Below are positions 24,591 through 35,700 of a DNA stretch of 64,000 nucleotides, piece after piece (within the stretch, counting starts at the first letter, position 1; each line of letters begins with the position of its first letter). The notes below the pieces were generated by a model that worked only from the letters and a program-made list of their open reading frames with translations, did no database searches and was not told the DNA's origin. The DNA is taken from NCBI RefSeq assembly GCF_014898055.3, contig NW_023601104.1, positions 47,924,699-47,988,698 of the forward strand. The letters are read 5' to 3'. Origin of the DNA: Talpa occidentalis (taxonomy: Eukaryota; Chordata; Mammalia; Eulipotyphla; Talpidae). Made by a program: the position numbers and the translations under genes.

Positions 24591-25600
24591 TTAGGATTTT
24601 GAATTCAGGTTTTTTGTCCTTTCTTTAGAGGACTCTTCATTGAATGTAGATTCAAACAGTGTAAGAATGGACTTCTTGAAGACCATTTTGAACTTCTCCC
24701 CAGTAAATAGGTAGAGTGTGGGAGAAAAAATAGTATTGAAAAAAGTGGTTATTACCGTATGTATCATAAGCAACTCTAAAAGTATCGATTGTTTCTCAGT
24801 GATAATTAAACTCTGGTACACATGGTAGGGCATCCAACACACAAAGAAAGAGATAATGGCAGTCATCATGACCCTGAAGGGCTTTTTGGATTTAAACAGG
24901 CCCTTCTCTTTCATCTTGTTGGCTACCCTTTTGTAACAAAAGGTGATGATGAGGAAAGGCAGAAGGAAGCCTAGCAAGAAGCGGCAGATAAAACAGGCTA
25001 CATGAATCTGTTTGCTTAATATTTGCATCTTTTTGCTTTCCCAGTTACTAGACACAGCATAGTTATTCTGGCAGGTCACTGTTCCTTTAAGATCATAACG
25101 TGTCCCCCTGAAAACCATACAGGGCATGCTGAGGGCAATGGTAGAGACCCAGACTCCCAGGATAATGCTGGAAGTGCAGCGTGGGGTCCGATGCAACTGT
25201 GACCACACCGGATGAAGGGTGAGAAGATACCCATCCACACTGATGGTCGAGAGAAAGAAAACAGAGGAGAACATCCCCATAGATAAAGTGCTGTTAATGA
25301 CCTTGCACATGAGCGTGTTAAAGATCCAGTGATTGTTTTTTAAGAAAGAAGATGGCCAAAAAATGGCAAAGTCAATGTGGAAATAAAATACGAAAGAATG
25401 AGATGAAAAAATAAGAGCGTACTGTCTTTTTCATTTTGAATTTTAGCACCCACAGGTAGAGACCATTGGTGATAGCACCCAGTATACATGACATGAACAA
25501 AAAAAGGGCAGTGATAATTTTTGAGGCAGGAATTGAAAAGTGAGTATTGTTTCTTTGTAGAGACATGGAGCAAGTTATCAGTGGAATTGATCAGATCCAT
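24591..25600 (-). pseudogene. GPR33: GPR33 pseudogene (chemoattractant-type GPCR, frameshifted)
   Basis: The family is an orphan rhodopsin-class receptor related to formyl-peptide and chemerin receptors, expressed in immune cells and known to be inactivated in several mammals. Here the intended start is at 25600 (MDLINSTD). Frame 0 gives way near 25555 to frame +1 (NNTHFSIPASK through KFKMKK, TM1), returns to frame 0 near 25425 (STLLFFHLILSYF, TM2), then shifts again near 25365 into the frame carrying NHWIFNTLMCKV. From there the frame is open to a TAA at 24591-24593, giving TM3 to TM7 and the tail. The TM6 motif CWMPYH and the TM7 motif SPTLYLF are present, as is the ECL2 cysteine in TCQNNY. 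The TM3 DRY motif reads DGY. A TTTCTCACTCCACAG acceptor-like site just upstream suggests the usual single coding exon after a leader intron. Confidence 0.93.
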
Positions 25601-25838
25601 AATTTCCTGTGGAGTGAGAAACTGAAAACAACAACAACAAAAAAGAAAACGTTAAATATAGAAATTTTTGCATTGTAACAGTCAAAATTACAATATTAAA
25701 AATTTTTTCCTAAAGTCTTATTTACAAAATATTAAAAAAAAAACCCTTTGTTTTGCAATTAATGTTTTGTTTTAAAAGGACCACATAATTACAGCACTGG
25801 AATATCGTGAATAAAATATGTATTAGAAAAACAAATCA

Positions 25839-26120
25839 GGGGCCTCCCCGGTGGCGCAAGGGGTTAAGCACTGCACTATGAAGCAATCCGTAGCTTCTGC
25901 AGCACGAGTTTGATCCCCGGCCGGCCAGAGAGCAACCCACATGATGCAGCAGACCTCTCCTGTCTTGCCCGCTGCTCCCTTCAGCAGTCTATTTCAGCCA
26001 GTCTGCCTGTTCTGTTCCCCACTCTGTCTCTGGTGAATCCTCTCACCTCCCGCATCTCTGGCCTATACCCCAGCTATTGTATGCATAAATAAATAAATTT
26101 AAAAAAAAAGAAAAGAAAAA
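25839..26120 (+). mobile_element. SINE, older subfamily
   Basis: Head GGGGCCTCCCCGGTGGCGCA, tail TGCATAAATAAATAAATTT. Located 240 bp upstream of the GPR33 start. Confidence 0.9.
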
Positions 26121-26325
26121 TCAATATGGCTAACCTTTGGAGATTTGCTAATATTAGTGGTTGAAATGTAGCTAATACACATTATAACTTTTGCCCATCA
26201 TTTCAGGGTAGAGTTAATCATTACCAAGAAGTGTTCCTACATATGCTTTGGTTTGGTCATGTAATCTGCATGGCTAAATATCTCACAGTCTCTTTACATA
26301 TATAAAATATATACATATATTTTAA

Positions 26326-26582
26326 TTTTTTAAGATTTATTTTATTCATTTATGCATACAAGAACTGGAGTGCAGACGGGGTGAGAGGATTCACCAGAGA
26401 CAAGAGTGGGGAGCAGACTAGCAGGCTGATTGAAATGCACTGCTGACGAGAGCAGTGGGTGAGGCAGGAGAGATCTGCTGTATCTTGTGGGTCAGTTACC
26501 TGGCTGGGATGGACCTCTTGCCGCAGTGGCTGGCGATAGCTTCATGGTGCTGACTTAACCCCTTGTACCACCAGGGAGGCCC
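26326..26582 (-). mobile_element. SINE, older subfamily
   Basis: Tail end AAGATTTATTTTATTCATTTATGC, head end GGGAGGCCC. TATACATAYATTTT occurs on both sides. Confidence 0.88.
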
Positions 26583-26773
26583 TATACATACATTTTTAAA
26601 AATAGATTGCAAATATATAAACAAAAGAACATACAGGTAACACCCCTGTAATTTTATTAGCTATATATATCTGTATTAATATGTAGCTTTTATATCTATA
26701 CATATTTTGTATTTGTTGTTTAAAATGACAATATTTTTAAATGGCAAACAATATTTATATAATCACACAAAGC

Positions 26774-26800
26774 GTATTCCCCCCCTCCCCCCCTCCCCAG
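26774..26800 (+). repeat. C-rich low-complexity tract
   Basis: TTCCCCCCCTCCCCCCCTCC just left of a young SINE. Confidence 0.85.
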
Positions 26801-26815
26801 TCTCACTTCTGTTTT

Positions 26816-27117
26816 TTTTTTTTTTATAGAGGCATGTTTTTATTTATTTATTTGTTTGTTTGTTTGTTTATACATGCACTGGGTACAGTCAGAAGCACGG
26901 GAGGGTGAGAGAATTCACCAGAGCCAGAGCAGGGAGCAGAGCAGGCAGAAGGACCGAAGCACACTGCTGAGGGGAGCAGCGGGCGGCAGGAGAGGTCTGC
27001 GCGCCATGTGGGACCCTCCTCAGGTGGCTGGGTAGTAGCCGGGGATCGAACCGGTGCCGCAGAGGCTGCAGGCAGCTTCGCAACCCAGCGCTCAACCTCT
27101 GCGCCACCAGGGAGGCC
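26816..27117 (-). mobile_element. Young SINE
   Basis: CATGCCTCTA tail type. Duplication CTCACTTCTGTTTT at 26802-26815 and 27118-27131. Confidence 0.93.
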
Positions 27118-27354
27118 CTCACTTCTGTTTTGTACGAGGAATTAAATCAGATTAATTTGAGCATCAAAAATAGAAAGATTATATATAAAATAATATTAAT
27201 ACTAAATAGAAATAACGTTTGGGATGTTTTGATTTTGTTAAAGTTAATTTAGGTAGCTTAAGAGCTTTTCTTTAGATATCAAGGGGAAGTCTGACCCTTC
27301 TTGATGTGTACAACTTTCTGAATAAAGTAATGTAGAGGAAACCCCTTTTGGGAA

Positions 27355-27877
27355 GATAACGTAGAAAGTAAAGAGGGGAGCTCTTGCCCCTCCTTAAGCT
27401 GAAGCCAAAGCAAAAACATTGGAGGCCAAGAAAGCAGTGCTGAAGGCATCCATAGCCATCGGGAAAAAAAAAGAAGAAACCTCACATTACCCACCTTCCA
27501 GGGGCTCCAGACACTGCGACTTTGAAGGGAACCCAAATATCCTCAGAAGAGCGCTCCCAGCAGAAGCAAGCTTGACCAGAACGCCGTCACGAAGTTCTCC
27601 CTGACCGCCGAGTCAGCCGCGAAGAAGAAAGTAAACAACAACGCACGTGTTTTCATGGTGGATCTCAAGGCCAATGAGTACCAGACCACAGAGGCTGTGA
27701 GGAAGCTCTGTGGCACTGATGTGGCCAAGGTCAACATCCTGACCAGACCTGATGGAGATGCAGGCATAGGCTCCACTGACTCCTGACTATGGTGCTTTGG
27801 ATGTTACCAACAAATTGAGATATAAACTAATTACAGCCGGCTAATTCTGAATATATTCTTTTTCACCATAAAAAAAG
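27355..27877 (+). pseudogene. RPL23A: RPL23A processed pseudogene
   Basis: This is an intronless, decayed copy of the mRNA for large-subunit ribosomal protein uL23 (RPL23A). Recognisable pieces, in order, are the Ala/Lys-rich N-terminus (EAKKAVLK at about 27421), the arginine-rich middle around 27540, and the conserved end around IRPDGE and APDYxALDV at 27740-27815. The typical 3'UTR follows, ending at CACCATAAAAAAA. Several indels and substitutions break the frame, and the initiator ATG is lost. The A-run at 27869-27876 marks the 3' end. It is certainly non-functional as a ribosomal protein gene. Confidence 0.9.
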
Positions 27878-29269
27878 GCAGTGTCAGATCAATTTATTTG
27901 TATAAGACTTGGTCTTAATGGTTGTTAGTGAAATTGAATAACAAAAATAACAACTGATACAAATTAGTGAAGTAATCATGGGGTATTATAATTATATTTC
28001 TCCCATGAACTAGTTATATACAGCAAATGCTATTATCTAGTATTCTAGCACTCAAGAACACAGTAAGAACTGATATTCCTATGGAAGGCCTAGGGCACAG
28101 TAGATTGTTAAATACCTTTAGAATTATCAATAAAAGAGGAAACTGTATTGTATAGAGCAGTAGTTTTTTTTTTTTTTTTTAATTGGAGAAGGCAAAGAGG
28201 TAAAGAAGTCAGGGAACTGATGTTTATCCAATATTTGTTATATGCCAGAAGCTTATCATCAATATCATGTCCTTCTGCCCTCACAAAGGCAAACATTTAA
28301 ACAGAGAAAATGATGCTCATGAGTTTTAAATTTCTGACTCATTAACATCTCCACAATGTCTGCATTATGGCAGGTGGGGAAACCTACTGGTGTTTTATGT
28401 TACTGCTTTGAAGACTGGTAATTCATCTGTAATGTTTTGTTGAAGCTCCATGAATAAGAATATTGGATTATCCAAAATATCCCATTTCTTGAAAAATGGT
28501 TCCTATAATATTGAAAATATAAACCTCCAAATGTTTTGGAAAATAGTTATTGTAACAGAATCATAACAACAAATTGGTTTTTGATAAATTGGACAAAGCA
28601 GTGAAAATTATGAATGATGTATTTTTTTTTCACTGAGTAAACATTCTGAGAATATAGACAAGACAAAAATAATAGGTATGAAGACAACTGTTGCAAGTTA
28701 CTTCTGCCTTCTAAGGGCGTTGCAAATTTTTTCTCTGAAGTAGAAAGTGGTTCTCTCTTCAGGAAAATATCTTAGTAATCTGTTTTGGAAAGAAAAAGTG
28801 AAGTCCAAGGACATGGAATGGAAAGGCAATAATGAGTAGGACAATGCGAGCCTGAAAAAGGTACTGTGTGAAGGTCCTGGAACCCTGAGAGAAGGGAGGA
28901 GGGGTAAGGACCAGGAATAGGAAAAACATAGCAGGAGATTAGGAGGTTTGAAGAGAGCAGAAATGACACAGGGGTTTTAAAATAAGGAATGTCTAATATT
29001 CTGTTTTAATCCATTTGCTATGCTTTGACATGGTATAAAGTCTCTTCTCATTAATCACAAATGTCTTGTGTGGTTGGTTGCTCTGGGGAATCAAAGGAAA
29101 AAAGCTTGTGTTTCCTATTTGGGGTAGAAAGCAGAACCCAGCAGCAGGAGGTGAGATGTAAATGAGATGATGAATATAGTAGAAATTGGATAGATACTGG
29201 GGCATGAATAGCCAAGGAGAAACAAAATCCTTTAAGAATTTCTGAGACTGTGTATATGGACTGAGTTTG

Positions 29270-29620
29270 TCTATTTGTGTGTGTGTGTGAGAGAGAGAGA
29301 GTAAATGTGTGTGTAAGAGAGAGAGAGTAAATATTCCGTATAACTGTGGTGTACTTAAGTGGTTATATGATCTCTGTGGTGTGTGTTTGTATCAATGGGG
29401 TATGTGTGGAGCTCTGCATGTGTGTGTGTGAGTTACGTATCCTTGTAGTGTACTTCTGTGTGTCTTTATTTGTGGGTGGTCTCTATATAAGGTGTTTGGT
29501 ATCTGTGGTCTGGATTTGTTTATTTAGGTAGTGTATATATGTATAGTGTTAGTATGTCTATGCCATGTGCACGTGTTTGTGTGTAAGTACGTATGGTTTC
29601 TTTGTGTATGTGCAATGAAA
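29270..29620 (+). repeat. GT/GA-rich degenerate simple repeat
   Basis: GTGTGTGTGTGAGAGAGAGAGAG-like blocks occur twice at 29275-29335, followed by loosely repeated GTGTGTTTGT sequence. Small open frames here are chance products. Confidence 0.75.
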
Positions 29621-29799
29621 AACTTAATACCTGAATTATATAGGGAAGAGTTTTAAAAAAATGTGTGACTGAGCTCTAGAAGGAAACTGAAAATAATGTA
29701 GCACTTGAGCAAAATGAACATTGGTAATGATTCTGAATATTATATAGTTTTCTAGGAACCTTGGTTTATTGCACATAAATAATATAAATTTATTGAATA

Positions 29800-29995
29800 T
29801 GTATTAGTGGGGCAGAGTTCAGGTTCTGGAATTCTGTAGAAACGGGTTTTAATTCTACCACATTTTAACCCTGAGTTTGGACTCCTGAGTCTTTTTCATC
29901 TTCTAAAGCCCAATTAGTTGCTATGAAAACTAAATGAGTTTATGTATATAAATTATTGTTTCCTTAACATCACATATTAAGTGTTCAATAACTTT
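29800..29995 (+). repeat. MIR-like fragment
   Basis: GGGGCAGAGTTCAGGTTCTG, TAATTCTACCACATTT and TTAAGTGTTCAATAA follow MIR order with strong decay. Confidence 0.55.
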
Positions 29996-30196
29996 TTACC
30001 TATTATTTTGCTCAACTTATTATAGTAAACCAGTAATAGTCTCATTTTGCTCTTTTAATGAGACAGGTCAGATTTCTTTTCTCCTCAAAGCCTCCCTAGA
30101 GTTTCCACTCTAGAATTAAGTGAAAAAGTAAAAATATCAGCCTACTGGGACAGAAGTTCTCAGTTTTTTTTTTTTAAAGATTTATTTATTTAGGAG

Positions 30197-30207
30197 CAAC
30201 ATGGCGG
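30197..30207 (+). promoter_or_regulatory. YY1-like site at the L1 5' end
   Basis: CAACATGGCGG begins five bases into the L1. The core ATGGCGG is the YY1 motif found at the same place in human L1, where it fixes the transcription start. Position and sequence fit; binding here is an inference. Confidence 0.6.
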
Positions 30208-30639
30208 AGAGGAGACGCTGCGAGTAAGAGCTCCCATTAAAAAAAGTTAATAGGGAGGAAAAGCGGCAGGTCCCAGTGAGAACTGGGACACGGAAGATAA
30301 ACGGGTGACTCCAGCAAACTACCCGAAGAAGAAAGTGGCCATAAAAGAGGACTAGAAGGGAGGAAAGCGCAGAACCCTGCTCCCCTCCCCCACCCACAGA
30401 GTCGGCACTCTCCGACCAGCAGAGAGGAAGGGAAAAAACAAACCAAAACGACCAACAAGAACAAACTACGTAGCAAGCGGGACTGTGAGTGGAAAGGAAC
30501 TATTTCAGCCACCACACCCCGTGAACGGGAGCTGCAGAGAACCCTGCAGGATTTGCCGCGGAGGTGAGCTCCAGGCGCCATTAAACAGAGACCCCGCCCC
30601 CCCAGGAGGAGGCCAGGACCAGCACACAGCCCCGGGCCG

Positions 30640-30800
30640 CCCGGTAAGCTTGCGAGGAAAAGCAGTGCACTGGAAAAGCAAACGCGGATCAGGATCGCGT
30701 GGAAAAGCGGCGGGCTGGAAAAGCAAACACAGATCGGGATTGGGATAGCGCGGAAAAGCAGCTCGGTTGAAAAGCAAACACGGATTGGGATCGCGGCTGC
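30640..30800 (+). repeat. Short tandem repeat array in the L1 5'UTR, unit about 45-51 bp
   Basis: The phrase GGAAAAGCAAAC (once TGAAAAGCAAAC) followed by a CGGATC/GGGATYG stretch recurs at about 30671, 30716 and 30767. Units are separated by CGGAAAAGC pieces. The array is GC-rich with many CpG and lies in the promoter half of the L1. Confidence 0.7.
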
Positions 30801-31199
30801 CCAGGTCCCCGCGCCTGCGACCTAGGCGTGCAGGGAGATGTGCGCGAAGACCCTCACTGAGGTGAAAGTCCCTCACTGAGTATCCAGGAACCAGGCACCC
30901 AGGCATGGGAGCGGGGTGCAAAAGACGCCATTCTGTGGACACTGAACTGGGCTACAGCCCGCGTCCTGGACCTGAGGGCTTTGGAACTGAGATCCGGGGC
31001 ACAAAATTCGGGGCGTGGGTTCTCCACGACGGTGGGGCACAAGGCAGACACAGCACCCCAAAGCCGTTGAGGTTTACCCTACCATTCCCGCTCTGTTTCC
31101 TGTCCCAGGGGGTGGAAAAAAAAAAAAAAAAAAAAACAGCTCCCCAAGGGCTCTAGGAGAGATCTCTGGCGCCACCTAGCGACTTGAAACCAGCAGAGG

Positions 31200-31645
31200 C
31201 TCCTGGAGGAGCCAGTGGCCAGCTGGGAAGTTAGCCCATGCCGGGCCCCTGCCGACCAGTAGTCTGAGCCCACAGGGGGAGCGAGTACCCAAAGCCGGGG
31301 CAGACCAGGCGCGCAGAAGAGTGTGCCTGAGACTGGACACGCAGGGACTGTGTCCTGCATCGCCATTTTAGAACAGGGACATTTCTTCAGTAAAGACAGC
31401 CTGCAGAAGGCTCCCTCAGGAGCCAGAGGTGAGCTGGGGAAGTTCGCCCACACCAGAACACCTCTGGCCTGCAGTCCAAGCCCAGAGGGGGAGAGGGAAT
31501 CCACCGCCGGGGCAGACCAGGAGCACAGGGGAGTGTGTCCCCACATCGGCATTTTAGAACAGGGACTTTCTTCAGTAAAGACTGCTTGAAACTGACAGAT
31601 GGCTCCCGGAGGAGCCAAAGGGGAGCAGAGAAGCTCACCCAAGAT
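31200..31645 (+). repeat. About 200-bp monomers in the L1 5'UTR (2.2 copies)
   Basis: Units start at 31200, 31411 and 31603, each with CTCC...GGAGCCA. The first two share GGGGCAGACCAG, GTGTG..., CATTTTAGAACAGGGAC and TTCTTCAGTAAAGAC in the same order. Spacing is 211 and 192 bp because the first unit has an extra block of about 20 bp. The third unit is partial and runs into the ORF1 start. This resembles the monomer design known from rodent L1 promoters. Confidence 0.75.
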
Positions 31646-32669
31646 GCCGGCCAGTCCCAGCAACACAGTGTCCCAACGCATACGGCAAATTAGAAAACAG
31701 ACAGTAGGGAGTAGAAGAACCACACGCAACATAGCAACTCCTCAGGGAAGAAGCATACCACAAAAAGAAAACCAGCCCCCAGATTGCAACGACAGTAACT
31801 TGGAAGAACTTCTGAGCCTTCCAGAAAGAGAATTTAAAATTGCCATGATTTAAAAAATGACAGAACTCATAAAGGAAAACAATGATAAGGGAAAAATAAT
31901 CAACGATCAGAAGAATGAAATTGAGTCCCTAAAGAGGGAAGTAAAAGAAATGCAGGAGATCAAAGAATTAATGGAAGAACTAAAGAATTCTGGGAAAAGC
32001 AATGAAAGCAGAATAGATGAAATGGAAGAACGAATAAGTTCTCTTGAAGACACAGAAATAAAAAGAACGAAAACAGAAAAGGAAAGATAAGTACGAAGGA
32101 AAAAGAACGAAGAAAGACTTCGGGAACTATCGGACACCATGAGGAAAGGAAATATAAGAGTTATAGGAATACCAGAAGGAGAGGAGAGAGATGTAGGAAC
32201 AGAGAAAATATTCCAGGAGATAATTGAAGAGAACTTCCCAAATGTGAAGAAGGAGCTGAAAATTGATATACAAGAAGCAAGAAGAACACCAAACTTCCAT
32301 GACGAAAGGAAAAATACAGCAAGACACATAATAGTGAAGCTCCCAAGAATCCAGGACAAGGAAAAAATAATGAAGCTGACAAGAGGAAAGAAACAAATAA
32401 CATTCAAAGGAAAACCAATCAGGCTGACATTAGACTTCTCTGAAGAAACACTACGGGCAAGGAGAGAGTGGAAGGACATAGTCAACAGACTCCAAGAAAA
32501 CAGATGTCAACCAAGAATACTCTATCCCACAAAGCTTTCCTTCCTCTATGAAGAAAGAATAAGGACCTTCCCAGACAAACAGAAACTATGGAACTTCATT
32601 ACCAATAAACCCCCACTCCAAAAAATACTACAAGGAATCCTAAAGCCAGAACCTCAGAGGGACGAATAA
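31599..32669 (+). pseudogene. L1 ORF1 (RNA-binding chaperone), two in-frame stops
   Basis: One reading frame runs 31599-32669, broken only by TAA at 31851 and TAA at 32088. The likely true start is the second ATG at about 31641 (MPASPSNTVSQ), because the first lies inside the monomer. Seen in order: a basic N-terminus, a coiled-coil segment rich in E, K and L (about 31905-32075), an RRM-like block starting GNIRVIGIPEG, and the C-terminal domain with RGKKQITFKGKPIRL and ILYPTKLSF. The product would coat L1 RNA as a trimer. Only the two stops disable it. Confidence 0.9.
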
Positions 32670-32739
32670 CAACGAAAGAAGGCAAGGAAAAAAAAAAGAT
32701 ATTAAAAGAATAAATGAAATCAAAGGAAAGACAAACACA

Positions 32740-35700
32740 ATGGCAAATACAGATGCTAACATATCAATATTAACCCTAAATGTAAATGGACTAAACTCTT
32801 CAATAAAAAGACACAGAGTTGCAGCCTGGATTAAGAAAAAAAACCCAACCTTTTGCTGTCTCCAGGAAACACATTTAGCTACAAAAGATAAAAATAGGCT
32901 CAAAGTTAAAGGATGGAAAACAATCCTACAAGCAAATGGACCAAAAAAGAAAGCAGGAACAGCTATACTTATATCAGATAAAACAGACTTCAAACTCAAA
33001 AAAATAAAAAGAGACCCCAGTGGTCACTACATTATGATCAAGGGGACAATATTTCAAGAAGAAATAACACTCATTAACATATACTCACCAAACGAAGGAG
33101 CACCAAAATATATCAGACAACTGTTGTCCTCTCTGAAACCAGACATCAGAGAAAACACATATGTAGTGGGAGACTTCAACACACCACTATCAACAATGGA
33201 TAGATCAACAAGACAAAAAATAAGTAAAGAAACTAAAGCTCTAAATAAGGACCTAGAGCATTTGGGCTTAACAGACATCTATAGAACACTAAACCCCCAA
33301 AAAACGGAGTACACATTTTTCTCAAGCGCACATGGATCATTCTCCAGGATCGATCCCATACTGGGGCACAAGACAAACATCAACAGATACACCAAGATTG
33401 AAATCATACCAACCATCTTTTCTGACCATGAAGGCATCAAGCTAGAAATAAACCATAAAAAGAAGGCAAGGAACTTTCCTACCTCATGGAGACTAAAAAC
33501 CACACTACTGGAAGACCACTGGACTAATGAGGAGATCAAAGAGGAAATTAAAAAATTCTTTGAATTGAATGACAAGGAGGACACCAATATCCTAAATGTA
33601 TGGGACGCAGCAAAAGCAGTAATAAGAGGAAATATATAGCAATAGAAGCTCAAGAAAGAAGAAAGAACTCAAAGAAACAACCTAATCTCGAAGCTCAAAG
33701 ATCTAGAAAAAGAACAACAAAAAAACCCCAAAACCAGTAGAAAAAAAGAAATAATAAAAACCAAAGCAGAAATAAATGAAATTGAAACTAAAAAAACAAT
33801 CCAAAAGATCAATGAAACCAAGAGCTGGTTCTTCGAAAAAATCAATAAAATAGACAAACCCCTAGCCAGGCTCACAAAGGAAAAAAGGGAAAAAGCACAA
33901 ATAAACAGGATCAGAAATGAAAGAGGAGAAATCACAACGGACACAGCAGAAATCAAAAGAATAATCAGTAACTACTATGAAGAGTTGTAGGGAAACAAGT
34001 TCAACAATCTAGAGGAGATGGACAAATTCCTACAACTCTACAATCACCCAAAGCTAGATAAAGAAGAAATAGAACACCTAAACAGACCAATTACAAGCAG
34101 CGAAATTGAAATGGTAATCAAAAACCTCCCCAAAAACAAAAGCCCAGGGCCTGATGGATTTACAAACGAATTCTACCAAACATTCAGAGATGAATTGGTG
34201 CCTATCCTTCACAAACTCTTCCAAAAAATTGAGAAGGAAGAGACAATACCAAACACATTCTATGAAGCCAACATTACACTAATACCAAAACCGAATAAGG
34301 ACACCACAAAAAAGGAAAACTACAGGCCAATCTCCCTAATGAACACTGATGCAAAAATCCTCAACAAAATTTTAGCTATCAGAATCCAACAATGTATCCA
34401 TAAGATAATTCACCACGACCAAGTAGGATTCATTCCAAGGACACAAGGATGGTTTAACATCAGAAAATCAATCAACGTTATCCAACACATCAACAAAAAG
34501 AAATATAAAAACCATATGATAGGGGCCTCCCCGGTGGCGCAGTGGTTGAGCGCTGGGTTGCGAAGCTGCCGGCGACCTCTGCGGCGCCGGTTAGATCCCC
34601 AGCTGCTCCCTGGCCACCTGAGGAGGGTCCCACATGGCGCACAGACCTCTCCTGCCGCCCGCTGCTCCCCTCAGCAGTGTGCTTCGGTCTTTCTGCCTGC
34701 TCTGCTCCCCGCTCTGGCTCTGGTGAATTGTCTCACCCTCCCGCGCTTCTGACTGTACCCAGTGCATGTATAAACAAAACAAACAAATAAATAAATAAAA
34801 CATGCCTCTATTAAAAAAAAAATATATGATAATATCAATAGATGCTGAGAAAGCTTTCGACAAAGTGCAACACCCATTCATGATAAAAGCCCTTGAAATT
34901 CTTGGAATACAAGGAACATACCTCAACATCATAAAGGCCATCTATGAGAAGCCAACAGCCAGTATTATTCTCAATGGTGAATAGCTGAAAGCAATTCCAT
35001 TAAGATCTGGAACAAGACAAGGATGCCCACTCTCACCACTGCTTTTCAATATAATACTGGAAGTCCTAGCCAGAGTAATAAGACAAGAGAAAGACATCCA
35101 AGGAATCCAAATAGGAAAAGAAGAAGTCAAACTATGACTATTTGCAGATGATATGATAATATACATAGAGAACCCCAAAAACTCCACAGAAAAACTAATT
35201 CAACTCATCAATCAGTTCAGTAAAGTGGCAGGATACAAAATCAACACGCAAAAGTCAGTAGCCTTCCTATACACAAACAATAAATCTGAAGAAGAAGAAA
35301 TAAAAAAAACCATCCCTTTTATTATCAAAACAAAAAAAATCAAATATTTGGGAATAAATCTAACAAAAGAGGCAAAGGACCTATACAAAGAAAATTATAA
35401 AACACTGTTAAAGGAAATAGAAGAAGACACAAAGAAATGGAAAGACATCCCCTGCTCATGGATTGGAAGAATAAACATTATTAAAATGGCCATCCTACCA
35501 AAAGCAATATACCAATTCAATGCTATTCCAATCAAAATTTCAATGTCATTCTTCAAAGAAATAGAACAATTATTGATGAAATTCATATGGAATCACCAAA
35601 AACCCTGAAATGCCAAAGCTCTCCTGAAAAAGAAAGAAGGGAATGGAGGCATCACACTCCCAGACTTCAAACTATACTACAAAGCCATAATCATCAAAAC

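Larger units (their letters stand above)
27878..30150. other. Intergenic, no gene seen
   Basis: Only simple repeats at 29270 and a MIR-like piece at 29800 are recognised. Confidence 0.6.

Noticed and set aside
27279..27536. 85-codon minus frame over the RPL23A copy
   Set aside because: Antisense shadow of the processed pseudogene.
31079..31732. 217-codon open frame on the minus strand
   Set aside because: It is the antisense of the L1 5'UTR monomers and has no family resemblance; an antisense L1 product cannot be excluded but nothing supports it.
31907..33956. Long minus-strand frames rich in Ser, Phe and Leu, resembling membrane proteins
   Set aside because: They are antisense shadows of A-rich L1 ORF1 and ORF2.
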